The position numbers were made by a program, and so were the translations under genes. From assembly GCF_032854445.1 (NCBI RefSeq), contig NC_088302.1, positions 48,948,046-49,012,045 on the forward strand: a DNA stretch of 64,000 nucleotides, written 5' to 3'. A model generated the notes under the pieces. The model made no database searches and had not been told where the DNA came from. It saw only the letters and a program-made list of their open reading frames with translations. Positions 49,001-60,600 of the stretch are shown piece after piece (the stretch's first letter is position 1; each line of letters opens with the position of its first letter). Origin of the DNA: Liolophura sinensis. Lineage: Eukaryota > Mollusca > Polyplacophora > Chitonida > Chitonidae.

Positions 49001-52000
49001 TTTAAAAGATTTCCATTTATTGCATGACTGTCTGTGAACAACTGGACGAATCATAAAGCATGGTGAGCATGTCCACGAAGTTGATATATTACAGTTCAAA
49101 ATCAAACGATGAATTAGTGTAAATTTATCCCAAGAACACCATCTTGCACACGAGTCCAGGTTTTTTGTATATAGATAATGCCACTTATATGCCTATGTCT
49201 TATACTGCTCAAGGTTTAACATTTATCTTATCATTAACACCACTGTGGTGCATTGTGCACACGTGAAATAAATCAAATAGCGAAATACCCATGTGTCTTA
49301 CATGACAAACGCATGCTCCCAGCGCAGGGCAGTGTATTTCCATTTTTTTCTTAAATACCGCTACTCCCGGGACTTTATCAATCACTGATTAAACTTGAAC
49401 ATCTGTCAGTGAGTTAACAGAAGAACTGCTATTTTTGTGGTACTCATGATTAATATTTTAATTATATTACACATGTCAATTTCTTGGGTGCAAGAAACAT
49501 GTTATCTTTACGTAAGGTGACCTATAAGCGAGGCCGTGTATCATGATTATCTCTGCTTTGTATAATTTGCTTGTGTAGACACTTTAAATTTTTTTTTGTT
49601 TTCAGGATACCACCTTGTGAGAGGAAAGCCTATTATAAATTTAATTCTGACACTTGTGGGCCTCCGTAAAATACCTAAGTATTTACACATTCTTCTTGAA
49701 ATGGCAATTATATGTGATTTGCGAAAGTTACCTTCTGGTATCCTACTTACGAATTTGGGTCAAAGGTCGCACACGTGGCTCCCTTGTAACCTTCCCAGCA
49801 CTCACACTGGCCATTCCAGCAGTCTCCGTGGACACAGTGTGATTTACACCCACATACTCCCGGTCCAATACATTTCGCTCCTTCAAATACATACAATGCA
49901 AGTAATTCATAAACTTAAGGCACACACGCGTGTGCACCCAAGCGAGGAGCTCTATCCTGACTTTGAACAAGGGATTTGGGAACAGAATTTCCCCTTCTCA
50001 CATTTCCTGAAGATCGTCAGTAATTTGCCAAAGGTCAGACGTTTATCCCAGACATTCCATTTACTTCCACAATAAAACTGATCGCCATCATTGATATAAG
50101 TAAACATAAATCACATAAAATACACTAGTTGTTACAGACCACCAGGTATTTTTAATGTTTTGTTATTGATATAGTTTATCCTGGAAGCCATATGACTATA
50201 TAACCGCTTGGTGATAAGAAAAACAGGTTATCAGGGTCATCCAACAGGAAACTCAAATCAGGATATTTCAACACCCAACTTTGCTTGCTGCTTTCGTCCC
50301 GGGATGAAAGTTTAGTACACACTGTGCCAATGGAACTTTAAGTCACTTATTTAAATTTTTATTTTTTCAGCATTATTGAAAAAAATGCTTCTATAAATGT
50401 AAACTTTATTATCTTACAAAAAAAATTGAAGTCATCTGCTAAGCGTTTAGAGTAATTTTACTTACTTGAGTCCTTGTACCATTCCTTTACACACTTCCGT
50501 TCATGGTGCTATTCGTCATTTGCACATTGACATTACATGCATAATAGAGCATTTGCACAGTTATACACGTGGCTCAACATACAGATCCATTCAGATCACT
50601 GTACACATGGTATGTATAACTACACTCCCATACACAATTGCGTTTTCAACAATCGAGATAATTTCCAACCTGGGGACTGCACAGTGTACAGTGACACGGC
50701 TTCGTTTGGGCACTACAGGTCATACACATATCATGACATTCCCATGTTTCTCTTCCAAGTCGCTACCCATCACCTGCATAATGACGGTCCATACGATTTT
50801 CCGTTCCGATCACTACTCACAGTCTGTACACAGATAGCCCCATACATATTTCCGTCCCATGCACTACGCATTACCTGCACAGGGACAATCTTATTTACAT
50901 TTCCGTTCCATACACTACTCACCATCTGTACAACCGGCCCGGATAGCACAGTTGGTAGAGCGTCCGCTTCGGGACCGGTAGATCCAGGATCAATCCTTGA
51001 TCGAGTCACACCTAAGACTTTTGGCGTTCAGCATGAAGGGGATAGTGCAACGACTGGTTGACCCGTATCAGTATAATGGCTCGGGCGGGGCGGCTTACTT
51101 ACCTTCGGTAAGTCGTCTCAGTGAAGCAGCAACTAAATAAAAGAGCGGTGGAAATCCGTCCTGCTACAAGGAGGCACGTTACACGTACATGCACCTTAAA
51201 GATTCCTTCGTCATATGACTGAAAAATTGTTGAGTACGACGTTAAACCCCAAGCACTCACTCACTCACCATCTGTGCAGTGACAATCCTCTACACATTTC
51301 CATTCCGCACACTACATCTCATCTAAGCACTGACAGCCCCATGCATATGTCCATGACGTGGCACTATTCACCACTTGGCACAGTGACAATCATATAAACA
51401 TTTGCCTTCCGTGCAGTACCCGTCATCCATACATAGGTGGCTCCAAACACATTTCCGTTCCGTGCACCTCTCATCATCTGCACAGTGAGCATCTTATACA
51501 CATTTCCGTTTTCTGCAGTACTAGTCATCTCCACAGAGACAGCCACATACACACTTCTGTTCGGTGCACTACTCACACCGGGGCAGTGACAGTCCCTTAC
51601 ACATTTCCGTTCTGTACAATTTATTTATTTATTTATTTATTTGATTGGTTTTTTCGCCGTACTCAAGAAAATTCCACTTATACGACGGCGGCCATCATTA
51701 TGGTGGGAGGAAACCGGGCAGAGCCCGGGAGACCATCCGCAGGCTGCTGAGAGACCTTCCGACTTACGGCCGGAGAGGAAGTCAGCATGAGCTGGTCTTG
51801 AACTCACAGCGACTGCATTGGTGAGAGGCTCCTAGGTAAAAACGCTTCTCTAGCGCGCTAACCGACTGAACCAATACTCACCATGTGTACAGTGACAGTC
51901 CCATACACATTTCCTTTCCATACACTAATGACCATCTGACAGTGACAGTCAAATACACATTTCCGTTATGTATTCACCATGTACACAACTCATCATGTGT

Positions 52001-54985
52001 ACAGTGATAGCCCCTATACAGAGTGATGGTTCTGTACACTAGTCACTATCTGTACACTTACAATCCCATACACGTTTCCGTTCCTTACACAACTCGTCAT
52101 CTGCACAGTGATATTTCTATTCACATTTCCTTTCCATACACTACTCACCATCTGCACAGTGACAGTCTCATACAGATTTCCGTTCCGTACACTAATAACC
52201 ATCTGCACAGTGACAATCCCATACACCTTTTCGTTCCATACACTAATCACCATCTGCTCAGTGACAGTCTCATACAGATTTCCGTTTCGTACACTACTCA
52301 CCATCTGCACAGTGACAATCCCATACACATTTCCGTTCCGTGCTTGACCATTTCCAGCCTTCTTCACACTCACATGTATGGTCTAAAATGAAAATTATTC
52401 GTTGCTTTACTTATACCTCCGTAATAAAACTGATGGAAAAATTTTTAAGAATCTTTTTTTATCTCATGATACAATTATGGATTTTCACGCATTATAATCA
52501 CATGTTCGTGTTGTAAAGAGATAAGGCCAGTTGTAGGCAAGATACCTGTTTGTCACCATTCTGGGCAAACAAACCTGTTGATATATAGACGACGTTGCTA
52601 GCTGCCAAGAGCAGGAATAGAATTATTCCATTTGTTGAATGTGTTATTCTTCATTCCTTGAGTGAAATTATCTTACGTCACAAATATGTAATTTTATGCA
52701 TTATAGCTACATGTTCGTGTTGTAAAGAGATAAAGCCCATTCTCGGCAAGACACCTATTTGTCAACTCTCTGCGCAAATAAGATTCAGGGATGTGGTGCA
52801 GATGTGTATAACGAAACTACAAAACAGCGTACCAGACAAACCTGTTGATATATAGACGACGATGCATGGCTGCCAAGAGAAGGAATAGAACTTGCCTTAT
52901 CATATGCAGAATAAATTGTTGATCCTTTTATGCCTAGATGACTCATTGTTGGGTTGGAGTGATTCATTGCTAGGTTTAGAGGGTGTATTGCTTGAACGAT
53001 TTATTACCTGAATGATTCATTGATCGAGTTGGCCATTTCCAACCATAATTTATTAATCGAATGGTGCATTTGTTGAATGTGTTATTCTTCATTCCTTGAG
53101 TGAATGATTCCTTGGGTGAATGATTAATTCATTCATCAATGCTCTTATCTTTTTATTCACTTGCCCTGTCATTTACTGCTTGAGTTGTACAGTGTACTTG
53201 ATGACGGAACGAAGCTTAGTTTACATCTACATACCACAGCCACACTCCTGCTAATAGAAGCTCTGCTGAAGTATTTCCGATGTAGCATGACGGCTTTAAG
53301 CACATCACGTGTCTATATTTACCTGTTTTACAAGTGCCATACCCGTTGCACCCACAATCGCCGGAACAGTCACTTCTGTAAAATCCAGAGAAACACTGAC
53401 AATGGCCCTTGGTCATTTGTCCATTCCAGTGACATTCTTCGTCAGCCAGCACGGCGGCCCTGGCGACAAATAATAATGTTAGGTATTGCTGATATCCCCA
53501 GATCCATCACAAACGCTGGCGTAATAACACATAGAAACGCATTAGTGTATACAAATGCACATTAGCTGCGGAAACGAGGAGTTAAGTGGACAGCGATAAA
53601 CAAGGAAACAAATTGCGACCAATGAGGAAAGGACCTGGTACGGTAAGGAGGAGAATGAGCCCAATTTACAGCCCAATTCCGTAAATTTCAAAATCAGAAG
53701 TATAAAACTTGGTCGAAACGCTCATGAAAGTTAAGTTATATGAAATATAAGAGATGGCTGCTTTATAATAACCCGCCAAAAATGCACTCTCGATCAAAAA
53801 CACTAATTTTTCTTTTAAACGAGGCACTGTGTTTTTAAATCACAGTATGAAGATCAACCTTAACCAGAAAAATATCTTTTTACGAAACCTTCATGTGTGC
53901 ATTTCTACATGCTGTCATAGTTTCGTTTTGTTAACGTTATAATTCATATATTCGTTACATGGTTAACGCATTGACGCTGGTATACTAACATGGAGTAACA
54001 AACACGGAAAGAAACGTTGACCAATGATAAAAGGGCCTGGTACGGTAAGGAGGAGAATCGGCCCCAGAGGTATGCTAAGAAAGTTCAAATTTCAAAATCC
54101 AACCACAATTCTGTAAATTTCAAAATCAGAAGTACAAAACTTGGCCGAAGCACTCATGAAAGTTATAATGCCATAAAAGAGATGGTTGCCTAGTAATAAC
54201 CCTCCAAAACCCTCTCCATCAAAAACACTAATTTTTCGTTCAAACGAGGTACTGTGTTTTTAAACTACAGTATGAAGATCAACGTTAACCAGAAAATATC
54301 TTTTAAAATATCAAATTTTGTTCTGGTGCTGCGGAGGCGCTGCGGAGAAAAATTTACATATCGCGGAAATGTTTGAATCTTTGTGACACTTTTCTTTTCT
54401 TTTTTCTTTTCTTTTTTTTTTTTTTTTTTGGAAACATGCTTTTGTGTGAGTAAAGATAAAGGTCGTCTAGCATTAAATAAGTGTTATCATGAATTAGAAT
54501 GGTACGTGACTGCGTGTTCAAGGATTTTTCAGAAAGTTACAGCAGTGATTTTTATAACTCAACAGTGTCTCGTGCAAAAAAACATATTACAGTGTGCTTG
54601 GAGACGGTTACAATTTTTCCATTTTATGAGCTATGCATCGCTTCAGTAATACAGAACTGAAAAAACAAGTAACGTTACGAGTGTGTCAGCAGCTGTCACT
54701 CCCAGCTATAATCAGTTTCGCTACTCGAGGTCGACAGTTTTTCGCTCTGGGGCCGATTTCCGGTCTTAACATAGCAGGTTCTTTCTTTCGTTATTTTTTT
54801 TCTAGCGAAATAACGAATTTACAAGTAATGAATGATTTAATACTTGATAGTATCTTACATTTCTGTTTTGTTATTGTTTCTCCGACCACTGAAAAATATA
54901 GTTTACAGGCCATCTCCGTTATGTGAAAGCGACACCATACTTACGTCAACATACCCGTAACGATTATCACTAGAGACCCAACCAT
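40095..54985 (-). CDS. Secreted EGF-like / clan GH-A glycosidase-like protein, left copy, 14 exons
   Basis: Exons on complement: 54985-54945, 53459-53323, 52382-52302, 49880-49751, 49031-48778, 48068-47931, 47655-47441, 46515-46312, 45175-45014, 44739-44578, 44301-44197, 43682-43221, 40478-40327, 40200-40095. The phases close exactly: 2,349 bases, 782 residues. Order: signal peptide (MVGSLVIIVTGMLT, ending AVLA), Cys-rich EGF-like modules in exons 2-4 (about residues 20-132), then a large domain. In that domain VYVEYSNEVWNG (exon 9) and LKLLTYEAGPS (start of exon 12) resemble the acid/base NE and nucleophile E strands of clan GH-A TIM barrels; ISPWFNMPH and VTIWAWQTGN support the fold. The likely role is an extracellular glycan-acting or glycan-binding protein; activity is inferred, not shown. 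A poly(A) signal lies at 40,004-39,999. The head-to-head twin starts at 57,611. Confidence 0.85.
40327..40478 (-). CDS. Left gene exon 13
   Basis: 152 bases between tttactcacag and ATC/gtgagt, open in the phase set by exon 12. Encodes HYPDLHLTEHSFLVLDGYDL and SYHTIDTRSHHAW. I do not recognise this C-terminal segment. Its phase fits exons 12 and 14 exactly, which is the main support for linking them across a 2.7-kb intron. Confidence 0.65.
41545..41985. repeat. Degenerate tandem repeat, period about 110-130 bp
   Basis: Recurring blocks GGGGATCAATCAGTTT, TTTTGGGGACCATC and GAACTGTGGCTAGCC in the same order three to four times with strong divergence. Confidence 0.55.
42521..42682 (-). mobile_element. 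SINE, minus orientation, head-truncated
   Basis: Reads TATTTATTTATTTGATTGG, then ATATTTCACTTATACGACGG and the GGTGGGTGGAAACCCGGGC body: the reverse complement of the family tail and body. Confidence 0.85.
43221..43682 (-). CDS. Left gene exon 12: nucleophile strand and end of the GH-A-like domain
   Basis: 154 codons. Starts DHGLKLLTYEAGPS, contains FNYFASTGEPSKYGSWG, where a C-terminal barrel helix and loop would lie, then a Cys-containing tail. An open frame continues past the exon to 43,134, but GCG/gtaagt at 43,221 is an excellent donor and joining to exon 13 keeps frame, so the longer reading is taken as intron. Confidence 0.75.
43917..43996 (+). mobile_element. Fragment of a second SINE family (CACT tail)
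   Basis: TTGTTGAGTACGACGTTAAA followed by CACTCACTCACT. Matches the 3' end of the larger SINE at 50,935-51,269. Confidence 0.75.
45464..46020. repeat. 22-bp minisatellite in intron 8 of the left gene
   Basis: About 25 units of GGTTCATCACCATATCATGCAG and variants, with a higher-order duplication of roughly 240 bases. A 22-base unit without stops gives open frames in all three forward frames (133-214 codons, HAGFITISC-type repeats). They run antisense to the host gene and are not called as genes. Confidence 0.9.
50935..51269 (+). mobile_element. tRNA-headed SINE with CACT tail
   Basis: Head CCGGATAGCACAGTTGGTAG (A-box-like), a GGATCAATCCTTGATCGAG region, central CGGTGGAAATCCGTCCTGC, and the tail TTGTTGAGTACGACGTTAAA plus CACTCACTCAC. 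It lies inside the 51-bp array and is absent from the right arm. Confidence 0.85.
51618..51873 (-). mobile_element. Main-family SINE, minus orientation
   Basis: Reverse complement of the family from the AAAT tail (TTTATTTATTTATTTGATTGG) to the head (GCGCGCTAACCGACTGAACC). It is inserted in the minisatellite of the left arm only. Confidence 0.9.
52302..52382 (-). CDS. Left gene exon 3, source of the 51-bp minisatellite
   Basis: 81 bases, encoding DHTCECEEGWKWSS...CVWDCHCAD. The last 40 bases plus the donor gtgagtagtgt are the unit repeated through the following intron. Confidence 0.85.
53323..53459 (-). CDS. Left gene exon 2: signal cleavage region and first EGF-like module
   Basis: 137 bases; acceptor tcgccag, donor CAG/gtaaat. 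It encodes AAVLADEECHWNG, then a Cys pattern C-x9-C-x-C ending GCNGYGTCKT, typical of EGF-like modules with Gly/Tyr near the fifth Cys. Confidence 0.85.
53617..54310. repeat. Direct duplication inside left intron 1
   Basis: Two copies of a 265-280-base segment at 53,617-53,880 and 54,030-54,310 (both with CCTGGTACGGTAAGGAGGAGAAT and GAAGATCAACGTTAACCAG or a near variant). It makes left intron 1 about 1.5 kb, against 0.34 kb in the right copy, where the segment is absent. Confidence 0.8.
54945..54985 (-). CDS. Left gene exon 1: start codon and signal peptide core
   Basis: Too short for ordinary ORF finding. ATG at 54,985 within CACCATGG, a good initiation context, 13 hydrophobic codons, then GAC/gtaagt. 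Base-for-base layout is shared with the right copy (57,611-57,651), with three coding differences at most, which supports both as real. Confidence 0.85.
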
Positions 54986-55160
54986 GGTGCAGAGACGTCG
55001 TCGGGACGTTTGGGAATTTGACAGTTTTGTGGTCAGCTTTATCTAAATCATTACCCGAGCGTCCTTGATCCGACGCAAAATAAAATTCGCACCTGTAGAA
55101 TAACACGAGATTTTGTGATAAGGAAATATCAGCTTCATACTGCCTCAGCGAATAATTCTG

Positions 55161-57424
55161 AATCTACTTTTGTGTATCTTATTGGGAAATTGCATGTTCT
55201 CAATCGCTGAACAGGAAGTATAACGTCATTTAATCAGCCTCTTCTGAGTTACTTCCTTTCACATGAGTGGGATTCATTCATATTTAACACGTGAAACTAC
55301 GAGATTGGGGCCACCTTTAGTTAAGCCTACAATGCAGTGTGTAGGTAACACAACCATTTTATAGGTAACAGGGTGAAAAAACACGACATTTGCCAGTGAG
55401 ATTCGCGCAAATGTAAAGACATCTTCGATGAAGTCTATATTTCTGCTCAGAGAGACAGTACCCATTACATACAGGTCACTCAAACTGTCTGTAAGCCACA
55501 TGTATCGTTCAAAATATTTTTAAAAGTTCAGTAAAGGTTTGGAAGCCGTGAAAATGAAATACTTCAGACATAGCACTGAGGGACGATTCACTCCGAGTAG
55601 CCATGTTGTAGAATCCGCCATGGACTTGGCCAATCACTAGCACTGAAAGCATCACATCAACCATCAACACACTTATCAGCTCTTCTGAGGGCCTCCGTGT
55701 CTCAGTCGGTTAGCACGCTAGCGAAGCGTAATGACCGAGGAGCCTCTCACCAATGCGGTCGCTATGAGTTCAAGTCCAGCTCACCCTGGTTTCCTCTCCG
55801 GCCGTACGTGGGAAGGTCTGTCAGCAAACGTGGGTTTCCACCGGGCTCTGCATGGTTTCCTCCCACCATAGTGCTGGCCGCTGTCACATAAGTGAAATAT
55901 TCTTGAGTACGGCGCAAAACAGCAAAGAAATAAATAAATATATCAGCTCTTGATTGATGACAAACATCAGTGCAAAAAATCCTATTTTGGGGATATTTTA
56001 TGTGTTACACTGAAGCCTTTTCGTCCAACTGGCGTACATTTATGTGGAATTGATAACAGCCACCTGTGCCACAATGCCAAGGGATACTTGTTGCGCATTT
56101 GTTAGCCTTTCGTTGGAAAACTTGCCCCTAGCGAAGCCAGATTTAATACGGAAATGTCTTCACAACATCAGAAGAAAAGAATCTGTTCCAAGTGAGAAGG
56201 CCCTGAAATGTTCTCTACATTCCCTTGTGTCTGCAGGCACCTAATGTTGACATCCATGCTGACGGGAACGAAGAACCACTGAAAGATAATGCTGTGCCAA
56301 CGAAAACTCGCACTCACAGACTGCTAAACTAAAAACTTCGTGTGTTTCAAAATGTAACAGAGCTAAAACTCGTGGGGTATCAGGCTTTTTATTTGTATTT
56401 TTCTCTACCAGTTTGTTTTGCCCCATCATGTTTCCTTAAATGTGACATTTTTTTAGTACCGATGTTACAAGAGAGCTTTAATGTCATGTGACGTCACTTT
56501 ATTTGTTCTGATGATTCTTGATGTAGAGCTTTAAAACATTTTTGGAATACCCCTGAAAAAAATTTTATGGGAATTAATTCAAATTTATTGACAGAAATTA
56601 TCTTCACTGTTTCTCTTACAAACATCACAAAATAAAAAAAACTCCTAACCTTCCAAAATCTGTTTACAAGGATAAAATGGATTTATCTGTTTTCTGTAAA
56701 AAGGAGTTCGGATATCGTCGAAGGATTTTCTTAACTATTTCCCTTATGGCTAGATAATAAGAAAAGACTTCAACGGCTGATTCAACTCATTTAGGCCTAT
56801 ATAGGGTACGTGCGAACCGGCACTTATCTATCTTCAATGTAGGTCCTCAACCTGGTTTTATCTTCAAAACTTGCTATAATGTGACTGGCCATTTTCACAG
56901 ACCTCTGATAACTGCAACGCGTCATTCAATATATGGGAGACTGACCTCGAGGGAGAAATTTCCATAACGCCCTAATGTTCCCAGGTGTGGGTGGGGGGAG
57001 AGGGGGGTGATAAATGAAGTATTATTTTTTTATTACAAAAGTTTTCTTTATATAGTTATTTGATAGAAACGCATGTTTATTATTCGATTTATTGGTGTAT
57101 GTATTCACGAATTGTTGATTTAGACGATGACTGGCCATTTTTTAAATGGTGGAAATTTGAGTCCCGGGGTAGACAACCGTCTTGCAGCAAGTTAATGACC
57201 AATGTCCCCATCGTGTGACGTACAGATATTCACACCTTACAGTATTAGTGGGATACAATAGGTGCTAAACGAACGTAATACTGCGCTAAAGGTCACATAA
57301 GTTTGGTCGGCAGCGTATTATCAACAAAGCCCAACAAACAGTGGGAATGGTGACATCCACAAAAAAAAATCGAAGATACTGTTTAGAGGGTTAACAATGG
57401 TGAGAAACGTTGTGTGTCCACTAT
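55161..57424. promoter_or_regulatory. Shared intergenic spacer between the head-to-head genes
   Basis: A 2.3-kb single-copy centre of the palindrome; the two ATGs are 2.6 kb apart, so both promoters should lie here or in the nearby arm ends. No TATA box or other core element could be fixed by eye. It contains one SINE (55,687-55,936) and no convincing gene. The bidirectional-promoter role is inferred from layout only. Confidence 0.4.
55687..55936 (+). mobile_element. Main-family SINE, full length
   Basis: Head GGCCTCCGTGTCTCAGTCGG (A-box), CCTCTCACCAATGCGGTCGC, B-box-like GAGTTCAAGTCCAGC, a body, tail GTACGGCGCAAAACAGC and AAATAAATAAATA. It is the most complete copy in the window. Confidence 0.9.
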
Positions 57425-57610
57425 CAAGTCTTTGCGGTATTATTTACCGCGCCAGTATGAAACTGATATTTCCTTATCACAAGGCCTCGAGTCATTCTGC
57501 AGGTGCGAATTTTATTTTGTGTCGGGATCAAGGACGCTAGGGAAAAGTTTTAGATAAAGTTGATTATATCACTGCCAAACTCCCAAACGTCCCGACGACG
57601 TCTCTGCACC

Positions 57611-60600
57611 ATGGTTGGGTCCCTAGTAATATTCGTTACGGCTATGTTGACGTAAGTATGGTGTCGCATTCACATCACGGAGATGGCCTGTAAGCTATAT
57701 TTTTCAGTAATTAGAAAAACAATAACAAAACAGAAATGTAACATATTATCTAGCATTTAATTATTCATTACTTTTAATTACTATAAATTATTTCGTCAGG
57801 AGTGTGGAGAAAAACGAGAAGAACTTCGTCCTACGGCAACTTTTGTTTCCATGTTCATCGCTGTCCACTTCACTCCTCGTTTCCGCAGCTAATGTACATT
57901 TGTATACACTAATGCGTTTCTATGTGTTATCACGCCAGCGTTTGTGATGGATCTGGGGATATCAGCAAGACCTAACATTATTATTTGTCGCCAGGGCCGC
58001 CGTGCTGGCTGACGAAGAATGTCACTGGAATGGACAAATGACCAAGGGCCATTGCCAGTGTTTCTCTGGATTTTACAGAAGTGACTGTTCCGGCGATTGT
58101 GGGTGCAACGGGTATGGCACTTGTAAAACAGGTAATATAGACACGTGATGTGCTTAAAGCCGTCATGCTACATCGGAAATACTTCAGCAGAGCTTCTATT
58201 AGCAGGAGTGTGGCTGTATGTAGATGTAAGCTAAGCTTCGTTCCGTCATCAAGTACAATGTACAGCTTAAGCCAGTAAATGACAGGGCAAGTGAATAAAA
58301 AGAGCATTGATGAGTGAATTAATCATTCACCCAAGGAATCATTCACTCAAGGAATGAAGAATAACACATTCAACAAATGCACCATTCGATTAATAAATTA
58401 TGGTTGGAAATGGCCAACTCGATCAATGAATCATTCAGGTAATAAATCGTTCAAGCAATACACCCTCTAAACCTAGCAATGAATCACTCAAACCCAACAA
58501 TGAGTCATCTAGGCATAAAAGGATCAACAATTTATTCTGCATATGATAAGGCAAGTTCTTTTCCTTCTCTTGGCAGCCATGCATCGTCGTCTATATATCA
58601 ACAGGTTTGTCTGGTACGCTGTTTTGTAGTTTCGTTATACACATCTGCACCACATCCCTGAATCTTATTTGCTCAGAGAGTTGACAAATAGGTGTCTTGC
58701 CGAGAATGGGCTTTATCTCTTTACAACACGAACATGTAGCTATAATGCATAAAATTACATATTTGTGACGTAAGATAATTTCAAAAGAAAGTTGTTAATA
58801 ATTTTTCCATCAGTTTTATTACGGAGGTGTATGTAAAGCAACGAATAATTTTCATTTTAGACCATACATGTGAGTGTGAAGAAGGCTGGAAATGGTCAAG
58901 CACGGAACGGAAATGTGTATGGGATTGTCACTGTGCAGATGGTGAGTAGTGTACGAAACGGAAATCTGTATGAGACTGTCACTGTGCAGATGGTGATTAG
59001 TGTATGGAACGAAAAGGTGTATGGGATTGTCACTGTGCAGATGGTGAGTAGTGTACGTAGCGGAATAACCAGTAGTGTACGGAACGGACATGTGTATAGG
59101 AATGTCACTGTACAGATGTTGAGCAGTGTACGGAACGGGAGTGTGTGGGACTGTTACTGCTCAGATGTTAAGCGCTGTACGGAAGGGAAATATGTACAGG
59201 ATTGTCACAGAACAGATTATGAGTCGTGTACGGAAGTGTGTATAAAACTGTCACTAAGCAGATGGTGAGTAGTGTAAGGAAGGGAAATGTGTATACTGTT
59301 GTCACTGTACAGATGGTGAGTAGTGAATGAAACGAAAACGTGTATGAGATTGTCACTGTTCAGATGATGAGCAATGCATACAACGGAATTGTGTATAGGA
59401 TTGCCACTGTAGGGATGGTTAGTAGAGTACGAAACAGAAATTTGTATGGAGGACAGGTAGTGCATGGAGCGGAAGTGTGTATGGGATTGTCACTGTGCAG
59501 ATGGTGAGTAGTGCACGGAACAGAAATGTATACGGGACTATCAGTGTGCAGATGACGGGCAGTGCACTTAACGGAAATGTGTATAGGATTGTCACAGTAC
59601 AGATGCAGAGTTGTGTACTGAACGAAAATGTGTCTAGATAACGAGTGGTGCGACAACCGGAAATGTGTAAAGGATTGCCATTGTACAAACTGTAAGTATT
59701 GTACGGAACGGAAATGTGTATGGGAATCTCAATTTTGAAGATGAGGAGTAGTGACTTGGCAAAGAAGTAGCAACTTGGAGAACAAGCAAGGGAATATCAT
59801 GATATATATGGGCAGATGTTGAATAGTTCCCTGAACGGAAATGTGTAAAGCAATGGTAGAGGGACTCAAGTAAGTAAAATTACACTAAACGCTTTCCAGA
59901 TGTTTCCAATTTTTGTATAAGACAATAAAATTGACATTTATAGTAGCATGTTTCTGAATGATGCTAGAAACAAATACACTTTTGCTAGTGAATGACCCTG
60001 ATTTTTCTGAACCTGTTTTTCTTATCACCAAGAGGTTATATAGTTATACGGCTTCCAGGATAAACTATATCAATAACAAAACAGTAAAAACACCTGGTGG
60101 TCTGTGACAACTAGTATATTTAACGTGATTTATGTTTACTTATATCGATGATGGCGATCAGTTTTATGGTGGAAGTAAATGGAATGTCTGGGATAAACGT
60201 CTGCCCTTTGGCAAATTACTGACGATCTTCAGGAACTGTGAGAAGGGGAAATTCTGTTCCCAAATCCCTTGTTCAAAGTCAGGATAGAGCTCCTCGCTTG
60301 GGTGCACACGCGTGTGTGCCTTAAGTTTAGGAATTACTTGCATTGTATGTATTTGAAGGAGCGAAATGTATTGGACCGGGAGTATGTGGGTGTAAATCAC
60401 ACTGTGTCCACGGAGACTGCTGGAATGGCCAGTGTGAGTGCTGGGAAGGTTACAAGGGAGCCACGTGTGCGACCTTTGACCCAAATTCGTAAGTAGGATA
60501 CCAGAAGGTAACTTTCGCAAATCACATATAATTGCCATTTCAAGAAGAATGTGTAAATACTTAGGTATTTTACGGAGGCCCACGAGTGTCATGATTAAAT

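Larger units (their letters stand above)
50466..52301 (-). repeat. 51-bp exon-derived minisatellite, left intron 3
   Basis: About 25 degenerate units. Each reads, on the gene strand, ACGGAACGGAAATGTGTATG then GGATTGTCACTGTGCAGATG then GTGAGTAGTGT: the last 40 bases of exon 3 plus its donor. It starts directly at the exon 3 donor and is interrupted by SINEs at 50,935-51,269 and 51,618-51,873. Being 17 codons long, the unit produces spurious repetitive open frames on both strands. Confidence 0.9.
46185..55160. repeat. Left arm of the large palindrome
   Basis: Reverse-complement partner of 57,425-64,000. Introns and exons align through the whole overlap, with the left arm longer because of the two SINEs, a longer 51-bp array and the intron 1 insert. 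The left arm may continue below 46.2 kb, but its partner lies beyond the window. Confidence 0.85.

Noticed and set aside
49031-49044. Acceptor at the first cag (gattcgtccag) for exon 5
   Set aside because: It gives a stop within a few codons in the phase set by exon 4; the next acceptor (ttgttcacag) keeps frame in both twins.
50935-51010. A possible tRNA gene (GATAGCACAGTTGGTAGAGCG head)
   Set aside because: It lacks a full cloverleaf and continues into a SINE body with a CACT tail; it is a tRNA-derived SINE head.
56044-56429. Open frames in the palindrome spacer
   Set aside because: Short, on opposing strands, without recognisable motifs or splice context.
58852-59688. Many small repetitive open frames on both strands in the intron 3 arrays
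   Set aside because: They arise from the 51-bp, 17-codon unit. Only the exon 3 part (58,861-58,941) is supported by splice sites and the twin copy.
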